From positions 1-64,000 of the forward strand of contig JAMNXR010000004.1 of the NCBI GenBank assembly GCA_023653055.1: a DNA stretch of 64,000 bases. Direction: 5' to 3'. This document shows positions 35,218 through 43,751 of this stretch, piece after piece; the stretch's first letter is position 1; each line of letters opens with the position of its first letter. The stretch comes from Burkholderiaceae bacterium. Its GTDB lineage: Bacteria > Pseudomonadota > Gammaproteobacteria > Burkholderiales > Burkholderiaceae_B. The notes beneath the pieces were generated by a model. The model did no database searches, was not told where the DNA came from, and saw only the letters and a program-made list of their open reading frames with translations. The translations under genes and the position numbers were made by a program.

Positions 35218-36012
35218 TTAACGTGTCGCTGAGATGATGCCACCGTCAACAACGATGGTCTGACCCGTGATGTAACGCGCCTCGTCACTCGCTAAAAATA
35301 CCACCGCATGTGCAACGTCCCAGGATTCGCCCATATAGCCTGCTGGCACTTGCTTGTGGCGATGCGCCACAAAGCCTTCGAAATCACCTTTTGCGTACTT
35401 TTCTGCCAAGCGTTTTACGAGTGGTGTAAACATCAGACCTGGTGCAACGCTGTTGAGTCGTACACCACGGTCTGCATAGATCACACCGGTTGTTTTCATC
35501 AGTTGCTCAAGCGCCGCTTTACCTGCAGCATAGCCAACCTGTGGTTTGCCAATGTAACGATGCGCAGCGACTGAGGAAATGCTGATAATGGAACCCCCTC
35601 CCTGTGCAGCCATGGTTGGCAGTACATATTTGCACGCAAGGAAAGCGCCTTTGACGTTGACGTCCATTTGATCGTCCCACGTCTCCTCGCTCATAGACAC
35701 TGGATCACCCGGCTCTGAGCGACCGACGTTATTGACCAAAATATCAATCCGTCCATATTGTGCAATGCACGCATCAACAAGTTTTTTGACATCCTCTGCC
35801 TTTGTGGCATCGGCCACGATGACATGCGCAGAGCCGCCCTCTTCGGTGATGATTCGCTTTGTCTCTTCGGCAGCCTCAAGACTGAGGTCTGAGCCAAAAA
35901 CACTGGCACCCTGTCTAGCCAACGCTACAGCAATCGCTTTTCCATTACCCCAACCTTCGCCCAGTGTCCCGCAACCTGTCACGAGCGCGATCTTGCCATC
36001 TAGTCTAAACAT
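35218..36012 (-). CDS. Short-chain dehydrogenase/reductase (copy 2)
   Basis: A 264-residue SDR with cofactor loop VTGCGTLGEGWGNGKAIAVA, acidic FGSDLSLEAAEE (NAD preference suggested by the Asp after beta 2), NNVGRSEPGDP, SISSVAAHRY, YAAGK and VDGGIISATR. It is the first gene of the SDR pair. AAAAGGGA precedes the ATG. Copy 1 follows after 15 bp. Confidence 0.93.
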   Translation of the reverse strand: MFRLDGKIALVTGCGTLGEGWGNGKAIAVALARQGASVFGSDLSLEAAEETKRIITEEGGSAHVIVADATKAEDVKKLVDACIAQYGRIDILVNNVGRSEPGDPVSMSEETWDDQMDVNVKGAFLACKYVLPTMAAQGGGSIISISSVAAHRYIGKPQVGYAAGKAALEQLMKTTGVIYADRGVRLNSVAPGLMFTPLVKRLAEKYAKGDFEGFVAHRHKQVPAGYMGESWDVAHAVVFLASDEARYITGQTIVVDGGIISATR

Positions 36013-36147
36013 AATGTCCCTTTTGTTTGTTTTGTCTGTCCGTTCATATTACCCGTGTGCCTTCATAGGAGCAAAAGGCTTTTTAATCCCTGGGCATCAC
36101 TGGGCGCAAACAGCGTCCACCTAGTGAAATTAGACCCCCTAATGAAA

Positions 36148-36175
36148 CAGGCCCGAACCTAATGGCTCGGGCCTG
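36148..36175 (-). terminator. Probable terminator after the DUF3501 gene
   Basis: CAGGCCCGA (36148-36156) pairs with TCGGGCCTG (36167-36175), a 9-bp stem. On the minus strand it is followed only by a weak TTTCATT. The stem is sound, but the T-tract is poor. Confidence 0.6.
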
Positions 36176-36211
36176 AAACTGTCTAGTGGACATCGCGTAA
36201 TTAAAGAAGCA

Positions 36212-36796
36212 TCACGTTAAATCATTCACCAGTGAAGCGAGTGTGTCGTCAGGCAATGTTTCCACATGCATTGGATATTCTTTATGGTCGCAACCGACCA
36301 TCATCTGAGCGCCCGCTTTTAACGATTTCTTCATTTCTGGGGTCAGCTCAAAACGCATAAAGTGTACCGACGATGTTTTGTCCGCAGTCGTGCGGTCAAG
36401 ATCCTCGTTCGCAATGGCATACACCCGTGGCTGACCTTCGACCTGGACAAACATCTTGTGCTCGACACCCAGCAACTTGGACAACGCCAAGCGGCGCTCG
36501 CTTTCGTTGGGATACTCCAGCATCATCGTTGCTTTGAAGTTCGAACCATCCGGCACAAGTGGGTTATAGGCACCCAATTCATCCTGAATCCCTTCGTCAT
36601 CAAAAATCTTCTCGACACGCAACATTTCCTGCACTTGATAACGCATCAACAACTCGTTTTCAAAAAGCAGATTCAGATGCTCGCCCAGACGAACACTGCG
36701 CTTGCGACGCTCTTCGATCGCTTGCTTGCGCATTTCCGGGCGGGCCTTGTGATAGGCCTCAAGGGTCATCAAACTTTCACGCGTAATTTTGCTCAT
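36212..36796 (-). CDS. DUF3501 family protein
   Basis: A 194-residue soluble protein beginning MSKITRESLMTLEAYHKARP. It contains RRKRSVRLGEHLNLLFENE, RYQVQEMLRVEKIFD, LVPDGSNFKATMMLEYPNESERR and FELTPEMKKSLKAGAQMMVGCDHKEY. These match the DUF3501 pattern. The family is almost always next to a CCG-domain Fe-S protein and rubrerythrin, as here (12 bp after the Fe-S gene). Function unknown; the pairing suggests redox or oxidative-stress work. Confidence 0.88.
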   Translation of the reverse strand: MSKITRESLMTLEAYHKARPEMRKQAIEERRKRSVRLGEHLNLLFENELLMRYQVQEMLRVEKIFDDEGIQDELGAYNPLVPDGSNFKATMMLEYPNESERRLALSKLLGVEHKMFVQVEGQPRVYAIANEDLDRTTADKTSSVHFMRFELTPEMKKSLKAGAQMMVGCDHKEYPMHVETLPDDTLASLVNDLT

Positions 36797-36807
36797 TTTC
36801 GTTTCCT

Positions 36808-38145
36808 TTACAGACCGTATGCTTTGGCGATCAAGGTGAGAGGGTGAGCCATCTCAGCTTTCGCCAAGCCGTTTTCTTCCATACCTTGCTCGATGTGATG
36901 GCCCGCGAGCTGGCAATCCGAGCTGATGTAATCAGGCGTGTTATTTGCCATGGCTTTGAATACCGGCTTGCCGATTTTCATTGCTGTGTCATGAAACTCT
37001 TTCTTGACGCCCCATGTTCCCGAGTGACCTGAACAACGCTCCACGACATTGACTTCGGTGCCAGGCACCAACTTCAGTGTCTCCGCCGTCTTTTTGCCGA
37101 CGTTTTGAACACGAGAGTGGCAGGGGATGTGATAGCTCACATGACCCAACTCTTCTTTAAAGTCAGTATTGAGCAAGCCATCACGATTACGCGCGATGAA
37201 ATACTCAAACGGATCCCACATTGCTTCCTTGACGAGCTGCACATCCTCCTCGTCGGGGAACATCAAAGGCAGCTCCTGTTTAAACATCAACGTACAGGAG
37301 GGGATGGGCGTAACAATCGCGTAGCCTTCGCGGGCGAGTTTCGCGAGCTTAGGAATATTTTTGTCTTTATTTGCTGCCACCGATTCCAGATCGCCGAGCT
37401 CAAGCTTTGGCATGCCGCAACAAGCTTCTTTGTCGACCAATTCATAAGGAATCTGGTTGTGTTCAAGGATCTTGATCAGGTCTTGACCAATACCTGGTTC
37501 GTTGTAATTGATGTAGCACGTTGCGTAAATCGCAACTTTGCCAGGAGTCTTTGCACCATCCTGAACTGGCCAAGCGGTCGACACTGTCGCCAACTGTGGG
37601 AAAGTCTTGGGTGCGTACTCGGGAATCCAGGCCTTTTTGTCCACGCCAAGTGTGGACTCCATTACTGAACGCATGGCGCCTGTACGATTGATTGCGTTGA
37701 CAGCCTCCGTCACGATTGGAATGCCCGCGAACATGCCTAACTTATCGGTCGAAGCGAGCACCTTGTCGCGCAGCTTAACGTCACCATTCTTGAAATTCAC
37801 GGCTTTCGCACGCAGCATCAAGTGAGGAAAATCCAGGTTCCATGGGTGTGGCGGGACATACGGGCACTTGGTGACGTAACAAACGTCACAGAGGAAGCAC
37901 TCATCCACCACTTTGTTGTAGTCTTTTTTGTCGACACCGTGCACCTCACCGTCCTCGGTAGCATCGACCAGATCAAACAGCGTCGGGAACGAGCCACACA
38001 GGCTCAAGCACCGGCGACAGCCGTGACACATATCAAACACACGTTCCATCTCTGTGTGCAGTTTTTCCTCGTCATAGAAGTCTGGATTGGTCCAGTCCAG
38101 CGGATGACGGGTGGGTGCCTCGAGACTACCTTCGCGGTTTGACAT
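36808..38145 (-). CDS. Heterodisulfide-reductase-like Fe-S protein (GlpC/HdrD type)
   Basis: A 445-residue protein. N-terminal ferredoxin-like clusters use CHGCRRCLSLCGSFPTLF and CFLCDVCYVTKCPYVPP. Two C-terminal CCG-type domains follow: CYINYNEPGIG...KEACCGMPKLELGD and YHIPCHSRVQNVG...ERCSGHSGTWG. In the second, the usual C-C-G is C-S-G. The family passes electrons between flavin or quinone partners and thiols or metal sites. It is flanked by rubrerythrin upstream and DUF3501 downstream, a conserved trio in many proteobacteria. Confidence 0.92.
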   Translation of the reverse strand: MSNREGSLEAPTRHPLDWTNPDFYDEEKLHTEMERVFDMCHGCRRCLSLCGSFPTLFDLVDATEDGEVHGVDKKDYNKVVDECFLCDVCYVTKCPYVPPHPWNLDFPHLMLRAKAVNFKNGDVKLRDKVLASTDKLGMFAGIPIVTEAVNAINRTGAMRSVMESTLGVDKKAWIPEYAPKTFPQLATVSTAWPVQDGAKTPGKVAIYATCYINYNEPGIGQDLIKILEHNQIPYELVDKEACCGMPKLELGDLESVAANKDKNIPKLAKLAREGYAIVTPIPSCTLMFKQELPLMFPDEEDVQLVKEAMWDPFEYFIARNRDGLLNTDFKEELGHVSYHIPCHSRVQNVGKKTAETLKLVPGTEVNVVERCSGHSGTWGVKKEFHDTAMKIGKPVFKAMANNTPDYISSDCQLAGHHIEQGMEENGLAKAEMAHPLTLIAKAYGL

Positions 38146-38225
38146 AGCGGATCCTTAATTTTTTCACCCTGAAAGGGTGCAACTAAAATGATTGTGACCA
38201 GCATAGCCGGCCACAGATATTGCAA

Positions 38226-38263
38226 TTCAAGCGGCTCACAACGCTCGTTGTGAGCCGCTTGAA
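38226..38263. repeat. Perfect 18-bp inverted repeat after the rubrerythrin gene
   Basis: TTCAAGCGGCTCACAACG (38226-38243) and its exact complement (38246-38263) are separated by only CT. It starts 12 bp past the rubrerythrin stop. It forms a very stable hairpin without a T-tract, so it may stabilise or separate mRNAs, act as a factor-dependent stop, or be an operator. Confidence 0.9.
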
Positions 38264-38275
38264 ATCTAGAAGCAC

Positions 38276-38698
38276 TTAGTCAACCAGTGCGTCCAGAGCT
38301 TTCTGATAGCGATTGGCGTGTGAACGCTCAGCTTTTGCCAAGGTCTCAAACCAGTCAGCGATCTCGTCAAAGCCTTCGTCGCGAGCGATTTTGGCCATGC
38401 CGGGGTACATGTCTGTGTACTCGTGTGTCTCGCCGTGGACAGCAGCTGTCAAGTTTTGACGGCTGGAGCCGATTGGCAAGCCTGTTGCTGGATCACCAGA
38501 TGCCTCGAGGAATTCGAGGTGACCGTGGGCGTGACCTGTCTCGCCTTCAGCTGTCGAGCGGAACAATGCTGCGACGTCGTTCTGGCCTTCGATGTCAGCC
38601 TTGTTTGCGAAGTACAAGTAGCGGCGGTTAGCCTGTGATTCGCCTGCGAATGCGTCCTTCAGGCACTGTTCGGTCTTTGAACCTTTGAGCTGGGCCAT
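38276..38698 (-). CDS. rbr: Rubrerythrin, ferritin-like domain only
   Basis: A 140-residue diiron four-helix protein: [60 protein letters not shown] and [18 protein letters not shown] provide the E and ExxH ligands. There is no C-terminal rubredoxin domain (no CxxC), so it is the short type. Such proteins reduce peroxide in the cytoplasm using an external electron donor. The Fe-S protein next door is a candidate. The start at MAQLKGS has AGGAGG upstream. Confidence 0.94.
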   Translation of the reverse strand: MAQLKGSKTEQCLKDAFAGESQANRRYLYFANKADIEGQNDVAALFRSTAEGETGHAHGHLEFLEASGDPATGLPIGSSRQNLTAAVHGETHEYTDMYPGMAKIARDEGFDEIADWFETLAKAERSHANRYQKALDALVD

Positions 38699-38871
38699 AT
38701 AGCCTCCTGACAAATGAGAATAATGAGAAGAAGTGGAGTCTAGATCTGAATGTCGCTAAAAATACCGACTAAATCTGTACTCTGGAGCTAGTGTATGCGG
38801 AGGAAATCAATAAAGGAAATTAAATTTATCTACTTTTTAGATAGCTTTTACCTAATAAGCAGCAACAACAA

Positions 38872-38903
38872 GGGCTCTAAGGGTAAATACCCCCCTAGAG
38901 CCA
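38872..38903 (-). terminator. Probable terminator after the M20 amidohydrolase
   Basis: GGCTCTA (38873-38879) pairs with TAGAGCC (38896-38902), with an inner GGG/CCC. On the minus strand the stem is followed by CTTGTTGTT. It lies about 12 bp past the amidohydrolase stop. Confidence 0.65.
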
Positions 38904-38914
38904 CCTATGGCGTG

Positions 38915-40114
38915 TTAATTGGCCTTGTCGGCCATCCAGCGCTCGGTTAAACGCACAAAATAGCTGGCCCCGACAGGAATAATGGCATCATTAAAGTCGT
39001 ATGAGGTGTTATGCACCACGCAAGCGCCCTCACCATGCCCCTCAAGACGATGATGCCCCTCACCATTGCCAATAAAGGCGTAGCAGCCGGGCTTGGCCAT
39101 CAGCATATGGGCAAAATCCTCGGCAGCCATCACACCAGGAAACTGGTCATTGACCATCTCGGGGCCCACGATTTCCCGCATGACCTGCGCGGCAAACTGC
39201 GCTTCTTTGGCATGGTTCACCACAGGAGGTGAGGCGCGTCTAAAGAAAATCTCGGCCTGACACTCATGTGCGAGTGCAATCTGTACCGCCAAGGTCCGCA
39301 AACGCTCCTCTAACCGATCAAGCGCCGAAACGGAAAAAGTACGAATCGTGCCACCCACTGCCGCCACATCCGGAATGACGTTGGGTGCAACGGATCCCTC
39401 AAGCTGCGTCACCGCCAACAATGCGCGCTCAGTACTTGGGATGACTTTCGCCACCAAACCCTGCAGTGCCTGAGCAAACTCAAGCGCCGGCGCAATGGGA
39501 TCCGTTCCTGTATGAGGCAGCGACGCATGCGTGCCTTGCCCCTTCATCGTGACCTTAAAGGTGTTACTTGAGGCCATAAAGGGACCGTTATTCAGTGCAA
39601 AGCCACCCACGTTACCAATTGAGAAGTTATGCAAACCAAACACGGCTTCGCAAGGAAAGCGCTCAAACAAACCGTCCTCAATCATCTTCTTCGCGCCCGC
39701 CTTACCCATTTCCTCGGCTGGCTGAAACACAAAGTTCACCGTGCCGTTGAAATTACGCGTCTGCGACAAGTGCCAGGCAGCAGCGAGCAGCATGGTGGTA
39801 TGACCGTCGTGACCACAGGCGTGCATCTTTCCATCGTTGGTAGACTTGTGCTCAAATTCATTGATCTCTTGCAAGGGCAAGGCATCAAGATCGGCACGCA
39901 GGCTTAATGTCCGACCGCCCTCGCCAACTTTCAAGACACCTACGACCCCGGTGCCTGCAATCCCGCGGTGCACTTCGATCCCCCACTCCTTGAGCAAGTT
40001 TGCAACGATTTCTGAAGTCCGGTGCTCATCAAAGCCCAGCTCAGGATGGGCGTGAATATCGCGGCGGATTTTAATAAAGCGGCTGTAGTCTGCAAATGCG
40101 TCGATCAGTTTCAT
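38915..40114 (-). CDS. M20 family metallo-amidohydrolase (hippurate hydrolase-like)
   Basis: A 399-residue protein of the HipO/IAA-amino-acid hydrolase group. It has RDIHAHPELGFDEHRTSE, the metal ligands in KMHACGHDGHTTMLLAAA, VFQPAEEMGKAGAK with the catalytic Glu pair, and VHNTSYDFND near the end. It hydrolyses N-acyl amino acids or related amides. The start at ATG 40114 is preferred over the in-frame TTG at 40129. It lies 15 bp after the BKACE gene, in one minus-strand operon with the 3-hydroxyacyl-CoA dehydrogenase. Confidence 0.93.
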   Translation of the reverse strand: MKLIDAFADYSRFIKIRRDIHAHPELGFDEHRTSEIVANLLKEWGIEVHRGIAGTGVVGVLKVGEGGRTLSLRADLDALPLQEINEFEHKSTNDGKMHACGHDGHTTMLLAAAWHLSQTRNFNGTVNFVFQPAEEMGKAGAKKMIEDGLFERFPCEAVFGLHNFSIGNVGGFALNNGPFMASSNTFKVTMKGQGTHASLPHTGTDPIAPALEFAQALQGLVAKVIPSTERALLAVTQLEGSVAPNVIPDVAAVGGTIRTFSVSALDRLEERLRTLAVQIALAHECQAEIFFRRASPPVVNHAKEAQFAAQVMREIVGPEMVNDQFPGVMAAEDFAHMLMAKPGCYAFIGNGEGHHRLEGHGEGACVVHNTSYDFNDAIIPVGASYFVRLTERWMADKAN

Positions 40115-40129
40115 GTTTTGTCTATCCAA

Positions 40130-41062
40130 TTAAAAGTTAACGTTATTGCCGCCCTTGAGACCCAAGATCGCGCGCGCTTCATCCGGCGTCGCCACCTCGC
40201 AGTTCAAGGCTTCTAGGACTGTACGAATCCGCGTAACCTGCTCCGCATTCGACGCGGCCATCTTGCCAGGCCCGATCCACAGAGAATCCTCGAGACCCAC
40301 GCGAACGTGTGAGCCCATTGCCGCACCCATGGTCGCCAACGGAATCTGATTACGACCGGCACCCAGGATCGACCACTGATATTGATCGCCAAACAAACGG
40401 TCTGCCGTGCGGCGCATATGCATCAGATCTTCGGGATGAGGGCCAATCCCACCCAAAATCCCAAACACAGACTGAATAAAGATGGGACCTTTTACAAGAC
40501 CCTTTTCCGCGAAATGCGACAAGTTATAAAGATGACTAATGTCGTAACATTCAAATTCAAAACGTGTGCCGTTTTCGGAGCCGCGTCTTAAAATCGTTTC
40601 GATATCTTTATAAGTATTTTTAAAAACGAGATCACGGCTATTTTCAAGATGCTGACGCTCCCACTCGTGCTTGAACTCTTTGAAACGATCTAGCATGGGA
40701 AACAAACCGAAATTCATCGAACCCATGTTGAGGGATGCGACCTCAGGTTGAAACGTCATCGCAGGACGCATACGTTCTTCGACCGTCATGTGAGGACTGC
40801 CACCCGTCGTGATGTTAATCACTGCGTTCGTTGCCGCTTTAATTTCTTTTAGAAAGGGACGGAAAAAATCTGGGTCTTGTGTGGGTTTTCCGTCTTTAGG
40901 GTCGCGTGCATGGAGATGCAAAATTGCAGCACCTGCCTGTGCAGCATCAATCGCAGACTTGGCGATCTCTTCAGCTGTAACAGGTAGATTGGGGGACATA
41001 CTCGGGGTGTGAATCGCACCTGTTGCTGCACAGGTGATAATGACTTTTCGCGCGCTGGCCAT
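40130..41062 (-). CDS. Beta-keto acid cleavage enzyme (BKACE, DUF849)
   Basis: A 310-residue TIM-barrel enzyme of the 3-keto-5-aminohexanoate cleavage family. Seen: ITCAATGAIHTPSMSPNLP, the zinc ligands in ILHLHARDPKDGKPTQD, NITTGGSPHMTVEERM, ASLNMGSMNFG, FECYDISHL and GSHVRVGLEDSLW. The family condenses a beta-keto acid with acetyl-CoA and splits it to acetoacetate plus a new acyl-CoA. The gene downstream of an NAD-linked hydroxyacid dehydrogenase would receive its beta-keto product. Substrate unknown. Confidence 0.94.
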   Translation of the reverse strand: MASARKVIITCAATGAIHTPSMSPNLPVTAEEIAKSAIDAAQAGAAILHLHARDPKDGKPTQDPDFFRPFLKEIKAATNAVINITTGGSPHMTVEERMRPAMTFQPEVASLNMGSMNFGLFPMLDRFKEFKHEWERQHLENSRDLVFKNTYKDIETILRRGSENGTRFEFECYDISHLYNLSHFAEKGLVKGPIFIQSVFGILGGIGPHPEDLMHMRRTADRLFGDQYQWSILGAGRNQIPLATMGAAMGSHVRVGLEDSLWIGPGKMAASNAEQVTRIRTVLEALNCEVATPDEARAILGLKGGNNVNF

Positions 41063-41123
41063 ACTGTCTCCGTGTCTTTATGTTTGATTAAGATCGTTTG
41101 ATTGAATGCATTCAGTTAAACAA

Positions 41124-42047
41124 TTACTCTGCTGATTTTTTATGTGCGGCCAGCGCCATCAACCGACGATCGCGCCACAAGCGCCGCGCAAGCAATTGAT
41201 CCTTTGGCAAGATTGTGCGTCTTTGCGCTTCAAGCTTTTCGATCACCGCTTCAGACCATGGATCGGTTGACGTCTGTTCAGTAGAAATCGACTGATACAT
41301 CTCGTTAAAGCGCCTTGCATAATCCGCCAGTCCGTCTGGCGCATTGAGATCAATCGTTTCAAAAGGCCCCATAAAAGACCAGCGCAAACCAAGACCTTCG
41401 CGAACGGTTACATCCAGGCCTTCCGCATCGACGTAACCTTGCTCGACCAATCTGAAAGCCTCCCGCAACAGGGCACCTTGCAGACGGTTGAGGACAAACC
41501 CTTTAAGTTCGCGATGAATCTTGACAGGCTTTTGCCCGACACTTTCCATCACATCCCAAGTTTGCTGAACAACCTTTGCATCTGTCCAGGGTGCACCACA
41601 AATTTCAACGACAGGGACGAGATACGGTGGATTAACCGGATGCGCAATGAGGCACCGCGCGCGTCCAGCAAGCGCTTCTGTGAACGCAGAGGCCGGAATA
41701 CTAGAAGTTGAACTCGCCAGAATCGTCGCGAGAGACGCAAGGGCATCCATCCGCGCAAAGATCTCCTTTTTCATCTCAAGCCGCTCAGGCAAACTCTCCT
41801 GCACATATTCCGCCCCAAGCATGACCTCTTCAAGCGTGGCACACCCGCTGATACGTGAAATGAGACCGACAGGATCATCAATCAGCCCAGCCGCCTGAAG
41901 ATCGGCCACTTGCTTTTCAATCAACTTCGCTGCACCACCCACGGCACTGGGATCACCATCCCACATTTTGACGGAGTGACCACCGCGAGCGAAAACAATC
42001 GCCCATGCCTGTCCGACTAAACCCGAACCCACGATCGCAATATTCAT
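41124..42047 (-). CDS. 3-hydroxyacyl-CoA dehydrogenase / L-gulonate-carnitine dehydrogenase-like
   Basis: A 307-residue NAD-dependent dehydrogenase beginning MNIAIVGSGLVGQAWAIVFA. It has VQESLPERLEMKKEIFARMD, LASSTSSIPAS, the catalytic His in CLIAHPVNPPYLVPVVEI and LKGFVLNRLQGALLREAFRL. It is of the lambda-crystallin type, which oxidises 3-hydroxy acids rather than only CoA esters. With the BKACE gene 61 bp downstream it may form a two-step route: 3-hydroxy acid to beta-keto acid to cleavage. The carnitine route uses the same two families, but no carnitine-specific marker is seen. Confidence 0.9.
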   Translation of the reverse strand: MNIAIVGSGLVGQAWAIVFARGGHSVKMWDGDPSAVGGAAKLIEKQVADLQAAGLIDDPVGLISRISGCATLEEVMLGAEYVQESLPERLEMKKEIFARMDALASLATILASSTSSIPASAFTEALAGRARCLIAHPVNPPYLVPVVEICGAPWTDAKVVQQTWDVMESVGQKPVKIHRELKGFVLNRLQGALLREAFRLVEQGYVDAEGLDVTVREGLGLRWSFMGPFETIDLNAPDGLADYARRFNEMYQSISTEQTSTDPWSEAVIEKLEAQRRTILPKDQLLARRLWRDRRLMALAAHKKSAE

Positions 42048-42114
42048 ATGCTCCTCATTGCTTTTTAGTTATTTGTTTTATTTCCGTACACGAATAATTT
42101 TCATCATCATACGA

Positions 42115-42900
42115 TTAGTTCACGACCAACACGCGATTGACATCCTTGGGATGTGCGATGACAGTCCAATCCAAGCCAAACGCCTGTTTAAGTGCCACGG
42201 GGGTGAGCACATCACGAGGCAAACCATTCGCAATCACACGCCCCTCATTGAGCAACACAAGTCTGTGACAATGGCGTGCAGCCACGTTGAGGTCGTGCAC
42301 AACAATCAACACCCCGATTTGAGCGGAACAGACAAGCTGCTCCAAGACCTGCATAAACTGAACCTGATGCCTAGGATCAAGATTGGCAAGGGGTTCGTCC
42401 AACAGCAAATAGGCCACACCGTTGTGATGTTCGATTGCAAAACATTGAACGAGTGCACGTGCGAGTTGTACCCTTTGCTGCTCGCCGCCTGAAAGCTTGG
42501 TATACACACACGCTTGCAGGGACGATAGGTCGACGAGTGACAGTGCACGCGTTGACCATTGATCAATCTGTTCTTGGTTAACCTGTGGGAATGGATATGC
42601 ACCCATACTGAGGACATCTTTTACCAGCAGATCAAAATTCAGGGTCGCTTGCTGGGTCACCACTGCGCGTTTCTGCGCCTGCTCCAGGGCGCTGAGTTGC
42701 GCGAGATTCAACCCATCGATCTGTACTGTGCCGGTTACCCACGCGAGCTCTCCTGCCATCGCCGCCAGCAAGCTTGACTTTCCCACGCCATTTGGCCCCA
42801 GCAGACCCACGAGCTCACCCGGCCCGATCGATAAGTCGACATCGCTTAATACAGCGGACTGATCCCGATCAAGCGTCAGGTGATTGACGTTAAAAGACAT
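42115..42900 (-). CDS. ABC ATPase of heme/iron-siderophore/B12 uptake type (HmuV/BtuD-like)
   Basis: About 261 residues. Walker A LLGPNGVGKSSLLAAMAG, Q-loop VVTQQATLNF, signature KLSGGEQQRVQLARAL, Walker B LLLDEPLANLD and switch His in IVVHDLNVAARHC. The pattern matches FecCD-partner ATPases. No permease or receptor gene is next to it. An in-frame TTG 12 nt upstream is another possible start; neither has a clear ribosome site. A partner elsewhere in the genome is expected; the B12 receptor gene at the right edge makes BtuCDF one option. Confidence 0.9.
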   Translation of the reverse strand: MSFNVNHLTLDRDQSAVLSDVDLSIGPGELVGLLGPNGVGKSSLLAAMAGELAWVTGTVQIDGLNLAQLSALEQAQKRAVVTQQATLNFDLLVKDVLSMGAYPFPQVNQEQIDQWSTRALSLVDLSSLQACVYTKLSGGEQQRVQLARALVQCFAIEHHNGVAYLLLDEPLANLDPRHQVQFMQVLEQLVCSAQIGVLIVVHDLNVAARHCHRLVLLNEGRVIANGLPRDVLTPVALKQAFGLDWTVIAHPKDVNRVLVVN

Positions 42901-42947
42901 AAAGTTAAGCAATCAAATGAGTTAGACCGCGCGACCTACACATCATT

Positions 42948-42976
42948 AAAAAGCCGCGAGACGTTCGCGGCTTTTT
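42948..42976. terminator. Bidirectional rho-independent terminator
   Basis: AAAAAGCCGCGA (948-959 of this kb) pairs over 12 bp with TCGCGGCTTTTT around a five-base loop, giving T runs on both strands. It ends the minus-strand GST transcript just before the ABC ATPase gene. Confidence 0.92.
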
Positions 42977-42986
42977 AATTAGCGCA

Positions 42987-43583
42987 TCAAGCAACTGGCG
43001 CTGTCTTGGCCATGGGTGGCAAACTCACCACACTCGCGTACCACGCCTCCAGCTTAGGATGACCAGGACGCCATGGCTCATTCGCAAAGCGGAAGTCCAA
43101 ATAACCTAATGCACATGCGACAGCAATATCGCCAACTGTCTTGAGCGCGCCCAAGCTCGCCGCTTCTTTTTCCAACACATCAATTGCGCGTGCAACTTTG
43201 CCACGCTGCAAATCGATGTAACCCACGCGACCGTCATCTTGGGGCAAAGCGATTTCACGACGACGCGGCTGGCTTGCATCCAAGATACCATCGCCAATCG
43301 CCTGCAAACGTAAGGCAGCCCAACGTGCAGGCCCCGCAGCGGGGAATAAGGCAGGTGCGCTGCCGATACTATCTAGAAACTCGCAAATTACGGGGCTATC
43401 AAATAAGGCAACACCTTCATCATTGATAAGTGTAGGCACCTTACCCAACGGGTTTGAGTTGGACAATACTGGGTCTGTCGTGGCAATCGTCCACTTTTCT
43501 AATTGCTGATCAATTCCTCGTGCAATCGCACAAGCCATCACTTTACGAACATAGGGGCTTGCGCCTGAAGCGGTAATTTTCAT
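42987..43583 (-). CDS. Glutathione S-transferase family protein
   Basis: A 198-residue GST-like protein. Thioredoxin-fold start MKITASGASPYVRKVMACA, NPLGKVPTLINDEG with the cis-Pro, DSPVICEFLDS as the glutathione-binding motif, and an all-helical second half with VGDIAVACALGYLDFRF. The catalytic Ser/Cys region is GASPYVRK. Stand-alone gene ending at a strong terminator. Substrate unknown. Confidence 0.92.
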   Translation of the reverse strand: MKITASGASPYVRKVMACAIARGIDQQLEKWTIATTDPVLSNSNPLGKVPTLINDEGVALFDSPVICEFLDSIGSAPALFPAAGPARWAALRLQAIGDGILDASQPRRREIALPQDDGRVGYIDLQRGKVARAIDVLEKEAASLGALKTVGDIAVACALGYLDFRFANEPWRPGHPKLEAWYASVVSLPPMAKTAPVA

Positions 43584-43751
43584 AAAAGCATCCGATTAAT
43601 AGGTGTGTGGACAATTTCGCTCTATTTGTACTACAAAAATCACTATGCTCAGCACTGCTGCTGTGCAGCAAAAATTGATCCCCTAAACAGGAATCGTATG
43701 TAGTAAATTTTGACACAAGAATCAGCGTCCGAATGGTCCAAGGAATCTCGC

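Noticed and set aside
38226-38263. Inverted repeat as the ends of an insertion sequence or a MITE
   Set aside because: The loop is only 2 nt, there is no target duplication and no transposase.
40130-42047. Naming the BKACE and dehydrogenase genes as carnitine degradation
   Set aside because: The families fit, but no carnitine or betaine transporter and no thioesterase domain are present, so the name would be unsupported.
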